Positions 8,565 through 18,474 of a stretch of DNA of 64,000 bases are shown here, piece after piece; position 1 is the stretch's first letter; the number at the start of each line of letters is the position of its first letter. A program made the position numbers and the translations under genes. The notes beneath the pieces are model-generated. The model was not told the DNA's origin. It made no database searches and was given only the letters and a program-made list of their open reading frames with translations. Source of the DNA: Brucella gallinifaecis. GTDB taxonomy: Bacteria > Pseudomonadota > Alphaproteobacteria > Rhizobiales > Rhizobiaceae. The DNA is taken from positions 431,127 through 495,126 of the forward strand of contig NZ_ML636800.1 in NCBI RefSeq assembly GCF_006476605.1, given 5' to 3'.

Positions 8565-8913
8565 GAAACTCTCCCCTCCCGATATTTTCAACGAAAGTGC
8601 AAAAAATGCAATCACCAATGTTATTTTCTTGGTTTTGCTGCGAATTATTATCGCAGTTTGGCTATTTTATTTAACCTGAATGTTCTGTTCAAATACGGAA
8701 GCGGAAAGAAAAAGCAAAAAAATATGATTCATTTTCAAGTCTTTCCGACAATGCAGGCCCGTCAGAGACCGCAGTCTGGGAACATCGAAATGACTTGATG
8801 ATCTGCAAACTTACAAAACGTAAGAGTGCCGCAATGGGGGAGAAAATATCCGTAACTTTCGTCTGGCAGAAGCTGAATATTATATCCAGCCTCGACCTCT
8901 TCCCTTATCAAGC
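8565..8913. other. Intergenic region between the AraC gene and ribokinase
   Basis: The 349 bases hold the promoter region of the AraC-type gene on the minus strand and the 3' flank of the ribokinase gene. The part next to the AraC gene is AT-rich. No hairpin terminator, repeat or RNA gene is visible. Confidence 0.5.
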
Positions 8914-9843
8914 TTAATTCAAAGATGCGGTTTTCAGAATTTCATCCACTTCTGCAGCCGTTGGAGCAGCTGAACCCGCACCCACACGTGTCACAGCAAT
9001 TGCCCCCGCAGCCGATGCGAAACGCACACAATCATGCAAAGACTGACCCTGTGAGTAAGCAACGGCAAACCCACCATTAAAACTGTCACCGGCAGCAACT
9101 GTATCAACCACTTTCACCTTGAACGGTTCAAAATGCTTAACCTCATCGGCAGTTACCAGCAGTGAACCGCGTCCGCCAAGCTTCACGATGACAATCTTCG
9201 GGCCACGTTCGAGCAGCTTACGTGCTGCGGCTTCTGCCGATGCAAGATCGGTCGGTTCAATGCCGGTGATCTCAGCCGCTTCTGTTTCGTTTGGCGAAAT
9301 GATTTCGCTCAATGAAATCAGATCGGCCATAAGGCTTGCATTCCCTACAGGTGCCGGATCAAGCAGAACAGTGCCGCCAGCCGCTTTAACAGCTTTAGCA
9401 ACAGCAAGATTGGCTTCGTGCGGAACTTCGCGCTGCAACAGCGTGATTTTGGCCTTTGCAATATCAAATGCATAAGTGTCGATATCGGAAGCAGACCAGC
9501 TTGCATTGGCACCGGCACACACAACAATTGTGTTCTGCCCGGCTTCTTCTACCTGAATGATCGCCATGCCGGTATCGGCACCCTCGATCACCTTAACGCT
9601 ACCCGCATTCAAACCAAACCGCTGCATTTCCCTTACAGCCATTTCGCCAAATGGATCATTGCCGACGGCTCCGACAAAACGAACATCGCCACCAAGTTTC
9701 GATACGGCTACGGCCTGATTGGCACCTTTGCCACCAAGACCGATGCCATAGCCTTGGGCATTGATTGTCTGTCCGGGGCGCGGCAATGTCGCCATTCTCG
9801 CACTCACATCGACATTTACACTGCCAAAAATAAAAATCTTCAA
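8914..9843 (-). CDS. rbsK: Ribokinase (PfkB family sugar kinase)
   Basis: A 309-residue PfkB-family kinase with the ribokinase features: N-terminal [18 protein letters not shown], the [16 protein letters not shown] sugar-binding motif near residue 38, and the ATP/catalytic motif [14 protein letters not shown] near residue 245. It should phosphorylate ribose or a similar pentose at the 5-position. The start is taken as TTG at 9843 (giving [12 protein letters not shown]), preceded by GGAG seven bases upstream; the open frame runs up to 9870 without family similarity. No ribose transporter or rbsD is adjacent, so the gene stands alone here. Confidence 0.88.
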   Translation of the reverse strand: MKIFIFGSVNVDVSARMATLPRPGQTINAQGYGIGLGGKGANQAVAVSKLGGDVRFVGAVGNDPFGEMAVREMQRFGLNAGSVKVIEGADTGMAIIQVEEAGQNTIVVCAGANASWSASDIDTYAFDIAKAKITLLQREVPHEANLAVAKAVKAAGGTVLLDPAPVGNASLMADLISLSEIISPNETEAAEITGIEPTDLASAEAAARKLLERGPKIVIVKLGGRGSLLVTADEVKHFEPFKVKVVDTVAAGDSFNGGFAVAYSQGQSLHDCVRFASAAGAIAVTRVGAGSAAPTAAEVDEILKTASLN

Positions 9844-10075
9844 TGCAATTCTCCATAATTGCCTGAGCATTTATCATAGCGCCGCCGAAGGCGAAATCCC
9901 ATTCATTGGCAAATGCTTGTATATAAATAGCAATTGCACTGATCCATATAAAAGAGTAGGTTTCAAAAATATAATTTTATTGCAAATAAATAATCAGAAA
10001 CGTATTTAAAGGCAGCAAAAATTCGCCTTCAATTTTCATCAATTCATTTGGGCAAAGAGATGAAGAGGGTAAATA

Positions 10076-11110
10076 TTGTTAAATACGATTAATCTATCCA
10101 CTGACCTGATCGAAGATCGTCATAAAAATGACTATTGGCGTGGAGTAACTCGTCCTGCGTTTGAAACAATTATAGAACCCGGTAAAAGTTCAGAACCTCT
10201 TTTTGGGGAAATTTCCGCCAAACAGCTCGGCGACATAGTACTGGGAACTACAAAATTCAACGCACAAAAATATGTGCGCGATCAACGTTCCATTTCAAGT
10301 TTTGGTCTGGACAATTACATAATCCAGATTGTTACAAGTGGAACCTTGCGCGGTGACTTCAATGGGCTTAACTCTCAGGCCTGCATCGGTGACATTTCAA
10401 TTACGGATATGGCCTACACGTTTCAAAGTGAAGTCTCTGCCGGATCCCGTATCTCCCTTGTTCTTCCTCGATCTCATATGCAAAGGAGCCGCCTGAACGG
10501 TAATATTCATGGGCGCATTCTCAAATCAGACGATCCTCTGACAGCTTTTCTTATAAATTGCACGCAAGGGTTTCTGAAGGTTTCTCCTCATCTGAACAAT
10601 ATGCAGATTGAAGGTATCCAGAATTCAATCATTGATATGTTTGCCTTGGGGTTAAATGGCAAAGAAATTAATCCGTCTGAATCATCGACGATGAATATTA
10701 TTACCAAGCAAAGAATACTGGATTATATCGACAGCAATATTGAAAACCCGGCTTTATCTACAGAAAGTATTCAAAAACGCTTCAGGATATCACGCTCCCA
10801 TTTATACCGCATCTTTGCAGAAGATGAAGGCGTTGCCACAGTTATCCGAACCAAACGTCTGGCACTTGCTTTCAAACGCCTTACGACTTTATCATCGAGC
10901 AAGCGTGTGCATCTGGCAGAATTGGCTTATCAAGCAGGTTTCAGTGACTACGGCTCATTTTCAAAACTTTTTCAGGAAAAATACGGTGAAAAACCAACTG
11001 ACATACGAAATAAAGCCCAACAAAAAAAATATAATAATATCGCTTATGACGGGAAAATAATAACATATTTCAAGAACATTCAAAATTATTCCTATGGCGA
11101 TAATATTTGA
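10076..11110 (+). CDS. AraC family transcriptional regulator
   Basis: A 344-residue regulator with an N-terminal sensor-like region resembling AraC-binding-like domains (about 30-190) and a C-terminal AraC/XylS DNA-binding domain (about 215-315). The domain includes SRSHLYRIFAEDEGVATVIRTK-type helices and the closing signature AGFSDYGSFSKLFQEKYGEKP. The start is TTG at 10076 with GAGGG seven bases upstream; no in-frame ATG near it fits. The coding sequence is more AT-rich than its neighbours and has a Lys/Asn-rich tail, hinting at separate ancestry. It could control the adjacent ROK-nagA genes or the ribokinase gene, but nothing in the sequence proves it. Confidence 0.8.
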   Translation: MLNTINLSTDLIEDRHKNDYWRGVTRPAFETIIEPGKSSEPLFGEISAKQLGDIVLGTTKFNAQKYVRDQRSISSFGLDNYIIQIVTSGTLRGDFNGLNSQACIGDISITDMAYTFQSEVSAGSRISLVLPRSHMQRSRLNGNIHGRILKSDDPLTAFLINCTQGFLKVSPHLNNMQIEGIQNSIIDMFALGLNGKEINPSESSTMNIITKQRILDYIDSNIENPALSTESIQKRFRISRSHLYRIFAEDEGVATVIRTKRLALAFKRLTTLSSSKRVHLAELAYQAGFSDYGSFSKLFQEKYGEKPTDIRNKAQQKKYNNIAYDGKIITYFKNIQNYSYGDNI

Positions 11111-11412
11111 ACCTATGAAACCGGGCACTATGGAAAAGTAAATCAGCCATAATTTTGCAAACATAATTAACCATTAAGGGTTATTATTTACTTGTTGTAT
11201 TATAATGCACCGCAATTGATTTATCCTGTTAAACCTATGCCTGATGCGACTAAGGTGTTTTAAGATTGGAATTCTCTACATAATAACTTTGGAATATATA
11301 AAGAATGGCTCAATATGGGCATTGGCATCCCATTTAATGACAATTATGAGCTGATGCACATCATTTCCAGAGTTAAGATTTACTGATAATTAGAATGAAA
11401 CACGAGGGCAGC
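11111..11412. other. AT-rich intergenic region before the ROK kinase gene
   Basis: About 300 bases that are very AT-rich. They include the likely promoter region of the ROK-nagA unit. I see no clear terminator, repeat or RNA gene. Confidence 0.5.
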
Positions 11413-12336
11413 ATGATCTGCGGCGCCATTGATCTGGGCGGGACAAAAATTGAGAGCCGCTTATTTGATGCAAATATGAATACTGTGCTGACCCAGCGCG
11501 CTCCTACTGCGATCAGCAACTTTGCGGCCTTTATCGATGGGCTTTCAATTCAGATAAGATGGTTGCTGGAGACTGCCGGCAATCCAGATTTACCAGTCGG
11601 CATTAGTTTGCCCGGCTGGATTGACCCTGCGACCAACCATAGTTTTGCCTCCAATATTCCAATCACCGGGCGCGATGTGAATGCAGCACTTGTCAAACAT
11701 TTCGGACGCCACTTTCCGCTGATGAACGACTGTATGGCCTTCGCCTATTCGGAAGCGCATGGCGGTGCTGCGCAAGGCAGCGATGTGATGATTGGCCTGA
11801 TTATCGGCACCGGCATGGGTGCAGGCATCGTGATCAATGGCGAAATTCCGCCACGCTATAATGGTCTTGCGCTGGAAATCGGCCATACGGGTATGCCGGC
11901 ACGCATTTTATGCGAACAGAACCTGCCATTGATCCCCTGCGGCTGCGGCAAGACGGGTTGCATGGAACGCTATGTTTCCGGCACTGGTCTTGCTGATATT
12001 TCAAAGATCAAACTCAATGAAACCATCTCCAATCAGGAGTTGGCATTTCGCGCATCCAATGGTGATGCAAGTGCAAAACAGGTTCTCGATGACTGGGCTG
12101 ATCTGATGGCGGAATCGCTTCTGACCATGCAGCTCATTCTCGACCCGGATTGTTTCGTTCTTGGCGGGGGGCTTTCCAATATGAATGGCATTGCCGAACT
12201 TATCACAAATGCATTTGAAAAGCGCAAACTCGGCCCCACACGCATTCCCGCCATCAGGACTGCACAGTTCGGTGACAGCTCCGGCGCACGCGGCGCTGCA
12301 CTCTATGCATTGAATAAATCAGGAGAAAACCAATGA
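11413..12336 (+). CDS. ROK family sugar kinase (probable N-acetylglucosamine kinase)
   Basis: A 307-residue ROK protein without an N-terminal helix-turn-helix, hence a kinase and not a repressor. It shows the ATP site DLGGTKIE at the N-terminus, the sugar-binding EIGHT near residue 157 and the zinc-binding CGCGKTGCMERYVSG near residues 175-190. The start at ATG 11413 is preceded by GAGGG at four bases; an upstream ATG at 11395 has no such site. The last bases overlap the start of nagA (ATGA). The pairing suggests phosphorylation of N-acetylglucosamine or a similar amino sugar whose product is then deacetylated by NagA. Confidence 0.87.
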   Translation: MICGAIDLGGTKIESRLFDANMNTVLTQRAPTAISNFAAFIDGLSIQIRWLLETAGNPDLPVGISLPGWIDPATNHSFASNIPITGRDVNAALVKHFGRHFPLMNDCMAFAYSEAHGGAAQGSDVMIGLIIGTGMGAGIVINGEIPPRYNGLALEIGHTGMPARILCEQNLPLIPCGCGKTGCMERYVSGTGLADISKIKLNETISNQELAFRASNGDASAKQVLDDWADLMAESLLTMQLILDPDCFVLGGGLSNMNGIAELITNAFEKRKLGPTRIPAIRTAQFGDSSGARGAALYALNKSGENQ

Positions 12337-13430
12337 GCCGTCTTGCCGCTCCCGATTATGTATTTCTGAACGGGCGACTTCAGACCGGCATAGTGGCTGA
12401 AATTAATAGCTCTGGCATCAATCGGCTGCGTCCGCGCAAATCGGACGAGACGCCGGATCTCACACCCTATGTTCTGATGCCAGCCTGTATAGATCTGCAA
12501 GTCAATGGTGCAGGTGGCGTCATGCTCAACTCGGACACCAGCGCGAATGGCATTGAGCACATAGTTTCAACATTGCGCAAGCTCGGCACTGGATGGGTGA
12601 TGCCAACATTGATTACCTGTGAGCCAGAACGCATCATTAAGGCTGCAAATGCGGCAGTTGAATGCAAGGGCATGGATGGTTTTTTTGGCCTTCACATTGA
12701 AGGTCCGCATCTTAATCCTGCCCGTAAAGGCACACATCGCGCTGAATACATACGCCCGATGGATGAAACCACGCTTGAAGCCCTGACAATTCTGCGCAAG
12801 GCCAATGTGCCGGTAATGCTGACACTGGCGCCAGAAATGGTAACAGAGAACATTATCCGTAGAATCGCCGATATGGGTGTTATTGTTTCTGCCGGTCATA
12901 CCAATGGCACAGCAAAACAAACTCAGGCAGGACTTCAAGCCGGCATCAGTTGCTTTACACATCTATACAATGCCATGCCGCCGATGACCTCGCGTGAGCC
13001 GGGCGTGGTGGGCACTGCAATTGGCAGCGATGCCTTCGCTGGCATCATTGTCGACGGCCATCATGTGACTTGGGAAATGGTCAGCATAGCATGGCGTGCA
13101 AGACCCAAACGCGATCGCATGTTCCTTGTTTCAGATGCAATGTCTACAATCGGTGGGCCGGATTATTTTGAACTTTATGGTGAGCGGATTGAGGTACGTG
13201 ATGGTGCACTCGTTAACGCCGCAGGGTCACTTGCAGGTGCGCATATCAATATGGTCGGCTGCCTTGCCAATCTGGTTCAGCATGTCGGCGTGCCGCTCGA
13301 AGAAGCCATACGCGCAGCTTGTATCGTACCCGCCGATGTAATGGGAAAATCAGCCCCCAATCTTAATGCAAGAACGCCTCTGGCAGAGGTTCTCGCACTG
13401 GATCATAATCTGCGACCTATTGCATTGTGA
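12333..13430 (+). CDS. nagA: N-acetylglucosamine-6-phosphate deacetylase
   Basis: A 365-residue amidohydrolase-superfamily enzyme that removes the acetyl group from GlcNAc-6-phosphate, giving glucosamine-6-phosphate. Visible motifs are DLQVNGAGGVMLNSD near residue 51, HIEGPHLNPARKG near 120 (metal-ligand Glu), SAGHTNG near 186 (His ligand), THLYNAMPPMTSREPG near 208 and the catalytic Asp in LVSDAMSTIGG near 264. It is translationally coupled to the ROK kinase by an ATGA overlap. No nagB or transporter is in this stretch. It ends 20 bases from the convergent GntR gene. Confidence 0.92.
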   Translation: MSRLAAPDYVFLNGRLQTGIVAEINSSGINRLRPRKSDETPDLTPYVLMPACIDLQVNGAGGVMLNSDTSANGIEHIVSTLRKLGTGWVMPTLITCEPERIIKAANAAVECKGMDGFFGLHIEGPHLNPARKGTHRAEYIRPMDETTLEALTILRKANVPVMLTLAPEMVTENIIRRIADMGVIVSAGHTNGTAKQTQAGLQAGISCFTHLYNAMPPMTSREPGVVGTAIGSDAFAGIIVDGHHVTWEMVSIAWRARPKRDRMFLVSDAMSTIGGPDYFELYGERIEVRDGALVNAAGSLAGAHINMVGCLANLVQHVGVPLEEAIRAACIVPADVMGKSAPNLNARTPLAEVLALDHNLRPIAL

Positions 13431-13449
13431 GCCTTGCCTGTAATCAGCC

Positions 13450-14130
13450 TCAACGTGCTCTATCAGATTTTTTACGCTGTAATGCAGCAAGCACTGAGCG
13501 TTCGGAACTCAGCAGATAGGAATCAAGTTGTTGTTCCGCAGCCTTGATATCTCCTTGTTGAAGAGAACCCAGCAGCTCCGCATTCTGCACTATATAAGGC
13601 TCATGAAGATGAGCTGTATTGTCCAGCTGCGCAAAAACAAGCCGTAACTCGGCTAGAACCAGCTCAAAACATGAGCTTAGTCGCGGACTGTCGCAAAGCT
13701 CCACCATGGCGCGGTGAAACTCCATATTGATAGTACCAACCTGCCGCCAGTTGCCCGTTTCCTGCGCTGAAGCCGTCTGTGTCAGAAGTGCTTTCATTCG
13801 TGCCAATGCAGGATGCGTGGGAACAACCATCTGAACAGCCCCCTTCTGAATGACGCGCCGCACACGATAAATATCCACGACAGTTGCCTCATCCGGCGTA
13901 GCAACAAAAACGCCGCGATTAGGAATGTACGTCAGCAGACTTTGACTGGTCAGAAGACGAAAGGCCTCGCGCAGCGTGTTGCGCGATATGCCAAGCTGCA
14001 TCGCAATCTGCTGCTCGGATAGTTTAGTGCCGGGCAATAAGGCACCGGTTATCAACATTTGCCGAATTTTGGCTGCTGTCTGGGTCGCCAGCATTTGGCC
14101 ATCTGCAAGGGGCAAGATTTCGCTTATCAT
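13450..14130 (-). CDS. GntR family regulator, FadR/FCD type
   Basis: A 226-residue regulator with an N-terminal winged helix (GTKLSEQQIAMQLGISRNTLREAFRLL, about 30-60) and a C-terminal all-helical FCD ligand domain with metal-ligand-type histidines (EFHRAMVELCDSPRL near 145). The start is placed at ATG 14130, which follows AAGGA at six bases. It is divergent from pxpA, and the gap contains two copies of a TTGTTGAACAA-like palindrome. It therefore most likely represses the pxp/biotin carboxylase operon and itself. A second regulator of the same type lies at 21360-22082 beside identical operator sequences. Confidence 0.88.
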   Translation of the reverse strand: MISEILPLADGQMLATQTAAKIRQMLITGALLPGTKLSEQQIAMQLGISRNTLREAFRLLTSQSLLTYIPNRGVFVATPDEATVVDIYRVRRVIQKGAVQMVVPTHPALARMKALLTQTASAQETGNWRQVGTINMEFHRAMVELCDSPRLSSCFELVLAELRLVFAQLDNTAHLHEPYIVQNAELLGSLQQGDIKAAEQQLDSYLLSSERSVLAALQRKKSDRAR

Positions 14131-14227
14131 GAATATCCTTCTAAACCCTGCCAATTCAGGAAAGCTTTGCGGGCCAGACTCGCATCAGCCATTTCACATC
14201 ATATTCTTGACGATATACGATTTCATA

Positions 14228-14238
14228 TTGTTGAACAA
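14228..14238. promoter_or_regulatory. GntR-type operator site 1
   Basis: TTGTTGAACAA, a near-perfect palindrome in the divergent gap between the GntR gene and pxpA. The same sequence occurs at 20964-20974, and variants occur at 14250, 21108 and 21326. Confidence 0.65.
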
Positions 14239-14249
14239 TCGATAATAGT

Positions 14250-14260
14250 TTATTCAACAA
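14250..14260. promoter_or_regulatory. GntR-type operator site 2
   Basis: TTATTCAACAA, one mismatch from TTGTTCAACAA. It is centred 22 bases (about two helical turns) from site 1, which suits cooperative binding of two dimers on one face of the DNA. Confidence 0.55.
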
Positions 14261-14296
14261 TAATTCGTAATGCGTTTATTCCAACAGGGGTGAGAC

Positions 14297-15076
14297 ATGG
14301 CAACTATCGATCTCAACAGCGACCTTGGGGAAGGCTTCGGCCCATGGCCCATGGGAGACGACAAGGCAATGCTGGCAATCGTGACCAGCGCCAATATTGC
14401 CTGTGGCTTTCATGCAGGTGATCCAGCCGGAATTCTTAGCGTCCTGCATGAAGCAGCTCGACGCGGTGTATCCGTAGGTGCACATATCGGCTATCGCGAT
14501 CTCGTCGGCTTTGGCCGCCGCAATATGGACCCTTCAAGTAATGAACTTGTCGCAGATACGATTTACCAGATCGGTGCATTACAGGGGCTTGCGCAGGCTG
14601 CCGGAACCAAAGTTGCTTATGTAAAACCCCATGGCGCACTTTATAACACCATTGCCCATGACGCCCGGCAGGCTGCCGATGTAATTACGGGCATCAAGGC
14701 AATAGACCCGTCCCTTGTGCTGATGGCACTGGCCGGATCCCCAATCGTCGAACAGGCCAGAAAAGCAGGGCTAAACGTCGTTTGTGAAGCCTTTGCAGAC
14801 CGCGCTTATAACAGTGATGGCAGTCTTGTTAATCGCCGTCTTGAAGGTTCAGTTATCCATGATCCTGAAGAAATTGCAGAACGAATGCTGCGCATGGTCA
14901 ATGAACAGCGCATAACCACAATTGATGGAACCGATATTGCGCTTGATGCGCAGTCAATCTGTGTTCACGGCGACAACCCGGCTGCCGTTGCAATCGCCGC
15001 CAAACTACGCGAACGACTGGAAGCAGGCGGCGTGGAACTCAAGCCCTTCGTCCCTTTCGTCAAAGCTGCATCATGA
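14297..15076 (+). CDS. pxpA: 5-oxoprolinase subunit PxpA (LamB/YcsF family)
   Basis: A 259-residue LamB/YcsF-family protein. It begins [14 protein letters not shown] and carries [27 protein letters not shown] and KPHGALYN, which are the family's conserved polar motifs. In E. coli and Bacillus PxpA works with PxpB and PxpC to open 5-oxo-L-proline to glutamate at the expense of ATP. Here it is followed by a fused pxpB-pxpC gene (four-base overlap) and a biotin carboxylase, so the real substrate may differ. It is divergent from a GntR gene with two operator-like palindromes in between. Confidence 0.9.
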   Translation: MATIDLNSDLGEGFGPWPMGDDKAMLAIVTSANIACGFHAGDPAGILSVLHEAARRGVSVGAHIGYRDLVGFGRRNMDPSSNELVADTIYQIGALQGLAQAAGTKVAYVKPHGALYNTIAHDARQAADVITGIKAIDPSLVLMALAGSPIVEQARKAGLNVVCEAFADRAYNSDGSLVNRRLEGSVIHDPEEIAERMLRMVNEQRITTIDGTDIALDAQSICVHGDNPAAVAIAAKLRERLEAGGVELKPFVPFVKAAS

Positions 15077-16665
15077 GTAAAGACTTGCGCTTTCTACCAT
15101 CTGGCAGCGACAGCTTTCTGGTCGAGCTTGCCGACCTTCCCATAACCCTGACGCTGTTCGACGCCTTGCAAAGCGCAGAGCTTGAAGGCGTGCGTGAAAT
15201 CATTCCCGGCGCACGCACAATCATGGTGCGCTTTGATCGCTGGCTGACGGATCACACCAAACTCGCAAACCAGATTGCTGCACTCGATCTTTCGGTCAGC
15301 AACACCCGCAGCGGCGAACAGTTTGAAATACCCGTTACCTATGATGGCGAAGATCTTGGTGATGTCGCAGCCTTCCTCAACTGTTCGGTGGAAGATGTCA
15401 TTCGTCGTCACACACAAGCCACCTACACAGTTGCCTTCACCGGCTTCACTCCCGGCTTTGCCTATATGACCTGTGACGATCCCGGATTTGATGTGCCGCG
15501 TCGCAAAAGCCCGCGCGTCAAAATTCCGGCTGGATCAGTCGCGCTGGCAGGCAAATTCGGCGGAATTTATCCGTCTGACAGTCCTGGTGGCTGGCAACTG
15601 CTTGGCACCACGCCGCTAGCCATGTGGGACACGACGCGAGAACGCGCAGCTCTGCTTGCACCGGGTGATCGCGTATGTTTTCGCGACATGGCCAGTGGTG
15701 GAACAATTGCCGTATCGAAACCATCGGCCGCAGCCCCGATACATACACAAAAGGCCGAAGGCCTGCTTGTGACCCGCGCAGACCGTCCTGTATTGTTTCA
15801 GGATATGGGGCGTCCGGGCCTTGCCAGTCAGGGCGTGTCGGAATCCGGCGCTCTTGATCGCATCGCCATGCAGGAGGCAAATCACTGTGTTGGCAACCCC
15901 CACGACACCGCGGTTATAGAAATTTCCTTTGGCAGCTTTGCTTTCAAAACCGACCGCCCCGTTACCCTCGCCGTGACCGGCGCACCCTGCCCGCTGACCA
16001 TTCATACGCCGGAAGGCCAAAGCGTCACAGCAAGTTTCGCACAGCCAATCGCATTGAATGCTGGTGATGAATTGTCGCTTGCTATCCCGTCAGAGGGCAT
16101 GTTGAGCTATCTTGCGCTGCGTGGCGGCTTTGACGTCGAACCTGTTCTGGGATCTGCATCGCGCGACACGCTCGCCAAAATCGGCCCCTCACCCGTTGTT
16201 GAAGGCGATATTCTCGCGCCTGCCAACCGGCCTGCATTAGCGGTTTCATCCAAAGAAAACGCACAGCGCCGCCTGCCGCGTGCTGGAGAAACCGTCACGC
16301 TCGATATCGTGCTTGGGCCCCGCACCGACTGGTTTACCCGACAGGGGCTTGAAACCCTTACCTCACAGGATTGGGATGTAACCCCTCAATCAAGCCGTGT
16401 CGGTATGCGTCTTGCAGGCGCAAATGCAATCGAACGCGCCATCAATGATGAGCTGCCGTCAGAGGGCACAGCCCTTGGCGCCATTCAGGTGCCGCATACA
16501 GGACAACCCGTTCTGTTTCTTGCTGACCACCCGCTGACCGGCGGTTATCCGGTTATCGGTGTGGTAGCACATCATCATCTCGATCTTGCAGGCCAAATAC
16601 CCATCGGTGCCCGCATCCGCTTCAACCCGATCACTGCCTTCGAACCTTTAGAAGTTATAGCCTGA
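15073..16665 (+). CDS. Fused 5-oxoprolinase subunits PxpB-PxpC (AHS1-AHS2 carboxyltransferase domains)
   Basis: A 530-residue protein joining two domains that are usually separate. AHS1/PxpB (KipI-like, about 1-210) carries [11 protein letters not shown] and [24 protein letters not shown]2/PxpC (KipA-like, about 230-525) carries [22 protein letters not shown] near residue 240 and a C-terminal [19 protein letters not shown]. The same two domains form the carboxyltransferase part of urea carboxylase. Its start overlaps pxpA and its stop overlaps the biotin carboxylase start by one base, so the three proteins are probably made in fixed ratio. Together with the next gene it supplies all parts of a biotin-dependent carboxylase in two polypeptides. 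Confidence 0.88.
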   Translation: MSKDLRFLPSGSDSFLVELADLPITLTLFDALQSAELEGVREIIPGARTIMVRFDRWLTDHTKLANQIAALDLSVSNTRSGEQFEIPVTYDGEDLGDVAAFLNCSVEDVIRRHTQATYTVAFTGFTPGFAYMTCDDPGFDVPRRKSPRVKIPAGSVALAGKFGGIYPSDSPGGWQLLGTTPLAMWDTTRERAALLAPGDRVCFRDMASGGTIAVSKPSAAAPIHTQKAEGLLVTRADRPVLFQDMGRPGLASQGVSESGALDRIAMQEANHCVGNPHDTAVIEISFGSFAFKTDRPVTLAVTGAPCPLTIHTPEGQSVTASFAQPIALNAGDELSLAIPSEGMLSYLALRGGFDVEPVLGSASRDTLAKIGPSPVVEGDILAPANRPALAVSSKENAQRRLPRAGETVTLDIVLGPRTDWFTRQGLETLTSQDWDVTPQSSRVGMRLAGANAIERAINDELPSEGTALGAIQVPHTGQPVLFLADHPLTGGYPVIGVVAHHHLDLAGQIPIGARIRFNPITAFEPLEVIA

Positions 16666-18374
16666 TGAAAAAGCTGCTTATTGCCAATCGTGGCGAAATC
16701 GCCATCCGCATCATCCGTGCAGCACGCGATTATGGTGTTGCATCTGTCGCAATCTATTCCGACGCTGATGCGAATTCACTGCACGCCGAATTTGCAGACG
16801 AAGCCTATGGCCTCGGTGCGGGTCGTCCGGCAGATACCTATCTTAACATTGCAAAGATACTCGATATTGCCAGGCGTGCGGGTGCAGATGCCGTCCACCC
16901 CGGCTATGGCTTTTTGTCAGAACGTGCCGAATTTGCCCAAGCCGTCATCGATGCCGGTCTGATCTGGGTCGGCCCATCGCCAGAAGTCATCACATCACTG
17001 GGCGACAAGGTTGAAGCACGCCGCATTGCCGAAAAAGTCGGTGCACCACTGGTCAAGGGTTCGGACGGTCCGCTGGCATCAGTTGCGGAAGCCGTTGCCT
17101 TTGCGCGTGAAGCTGGCCTGCCGCTTGCGATCAAAGCTGCATTTGGTGGTGGCGGCCGCGGCATGAAGGTGGCGCATCGTCTGGAAGAAGTCGGCGAATT
17201 GTTTGATTCCGCCGTTCGCGAGGCGGTAGAAGCCTTTGGCCGTGGCGAATGCTATGCCGAGCAGTTTCTTGAAAAGCCACGCCATATCGAGGCACAGGTT
17301 ATCGCCGACACACACGGCAACACCGTTGTTCTCGGCACACGTGATTGCTCGCTGCAACGCCGCAACCAGAAGCTGGTTGAAGAAGCCCCCGCACCTTTTA
17401 TCACGGAGGGGCAGCGCACCCGCATTCATGAATCTGCGCGCGCAATCTGCGCAGCTGCGGGCTATACCGGTGCAGGAACCGTCGAATTTCTGTTGTCGCA
17501 AAACGGCACGATCTCGTTTCTCGAGGTCAACACACGCCTTCAGGTCGAGCATCCCATCACCGAAGAAACAACCGGCATCGACATCGTCATCGAACAATTG
17601 CGCATTGCGGACGGCAAGCAACTCAGTATCACAGATACCCCGGCACCGCGTGGGCATGCTTTCGAGTTTCGCATCAACGCCGAAGACCCCGGCCGTGGCT
17701 TTCTGCCAACACCGGGCCTGATCACACGTTTCCGCGCTCCTTCGGGTCCGGGTGTGCGTCTTGATACCGGTGTGGAAAGTGGATCGGAAATTCCCGGCCT
17801 CTACGACTCCCTGATGGCAAAACTGATCGTGACTGGCGCCACACGTGAGGAAGCACTTATCCGCGCCCGCCGCGCATTGGCCGAATTCACAATCGAAGGC
17901 ATAGCCTCCGTGCTTCCATTCCATCGCGCAGTGATGCAGGAAAAAGACTTTACCGGCGAGGATGGCTTCAAGGTTTTCACCAACTGGATCGAAACCGAAT
18001 TCCGTGGTGTTGAACCATCAGCACGGATCGATCCGGTCGATGGTGGCGTCATCCGCAGCTTTATCGAGATTGACGGCAAACGCCATGAGCTTGGTTTACC
18101 GGCGGCCCTCCTCTCGGGACTCAACGCCCCACAGCAATCGGCTTCAATCACACAGCAGGCGGCAGAAGATGCTGTCACTGCACCCATTCCCGGCACCTTC
18201 CAGCAATGGCTGGTTGAAGATGGTGCAATGGTTAAAGAAGGCGAAGTCATTGCCATTATGGAAGCTATGAAGATGGAAACACGCGTGAGCGCTCACAAAG
18301 CTGGCAGGATCAGCCTGCATGCGGAGCCGGGCAAGAGCGTTGGGCTTGGCGCCGAGCTTGCAACCATCGAATAA
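16665..18374 (+). CDS. Biotin carboxylase with C-terminal biotin carrier domain
   Basis: A 569-residue protein: biotin carboxylase N-domain ([21 protein letters not shown] at the start), ATP-grasp domain with the glycine-rich loop [10 protein letters not shown] near residue 163, C-domain, and a biotinyl domain at the end with EAMKMETRV, biotin lysine K536. This is the layout of alpha subunits of acyl-CoA carboxylases. No acyl-CoA carboxyltransferase beta subunit is nearby; instead the gene is the third in a pxpA-pxpBC operon, one-base overlapped with it. It most likely feeds carboxybiotin to the AHS1-AHS2 protein. It ends before a strong bidirectional terminator. Confidence 0.9.
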   Translation: MKKLLIANRGEIAIRIIRAARDYGVASVAIYSDADANSLHAEFADEAYGLGAGRPADTYLNIAKILDIARRAGADAVHPGYGFLSERAEFAQAVIDAGLIWVGPSPEVITSLGDKVEARRIAEKVGAPLVKGSDGPLASVAEAVAFAREAGLPLAIKAAFGGGGRGMKVAHRLEEVGELFDSAVREAVEAFGRGECYAEQFLEKPRHIEAQVIADTHGNTVVLGTRDCSLQRRNQKLVEEAPAPFITEGQRTRIHESARAICAAAGYTGAGTVEFLLSQNGTISFLEVNTRLQVEHPITEETTGIDIVIEQLRIADGKQLSITDTPAPRGHAFEFRINAEDPGRGFLPTPGLITRFRAPSGPGVRLDTGVESGSEIPGLYDSLMAKLIVTGATREEALIRARRALAEFTIEGIASVLPFHRAVMQEKDFTGEDGFKVFTNWIETEFRGVEPSARIDPVDGGVIRSFIEIDGKRHELGLPAALLSGLNAPQQSASITQQAAEDAVTAPIPGTFQQWLVEDGAMVKEGEVIAIMEAMKMETRVSAHKAGRISLHAEPGKSVGLGAELATIE

Positions 18375-18405
18375 AGAAAGGGCAGCAATGCCCCCTTTTA
18401 AATAT

Positions 18406-18445
18406 CAAAAAGACCGGCGGATTATGATATCCGCCGGTCTTTTTA
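18406..18445. terminator. Bidirectional terminator between the biotin carboxylase and ABC transporter genes
   Basis: Stem AGACCGGCGG/CCGCCGGTCT (18411-18420 and 18431-18440) with five A before and five T after. It separates two convergent genes. A weaker GGGC/GCCC hairpin followed by TTTT lies just before it (about 18380-18400). Confidence 0.85.
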
Positions 18446-18474
18446 TAATGATATAATCTAAAACAGATAACAGC

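Noticed and set aside
17079..17924. Minus-strand open frame of 281 codons in the biotin carboxylase gene
   Set aside because: It lies wholly antisense to ATP-grasp and biotin carboxylase coding sequence and shows no family features.
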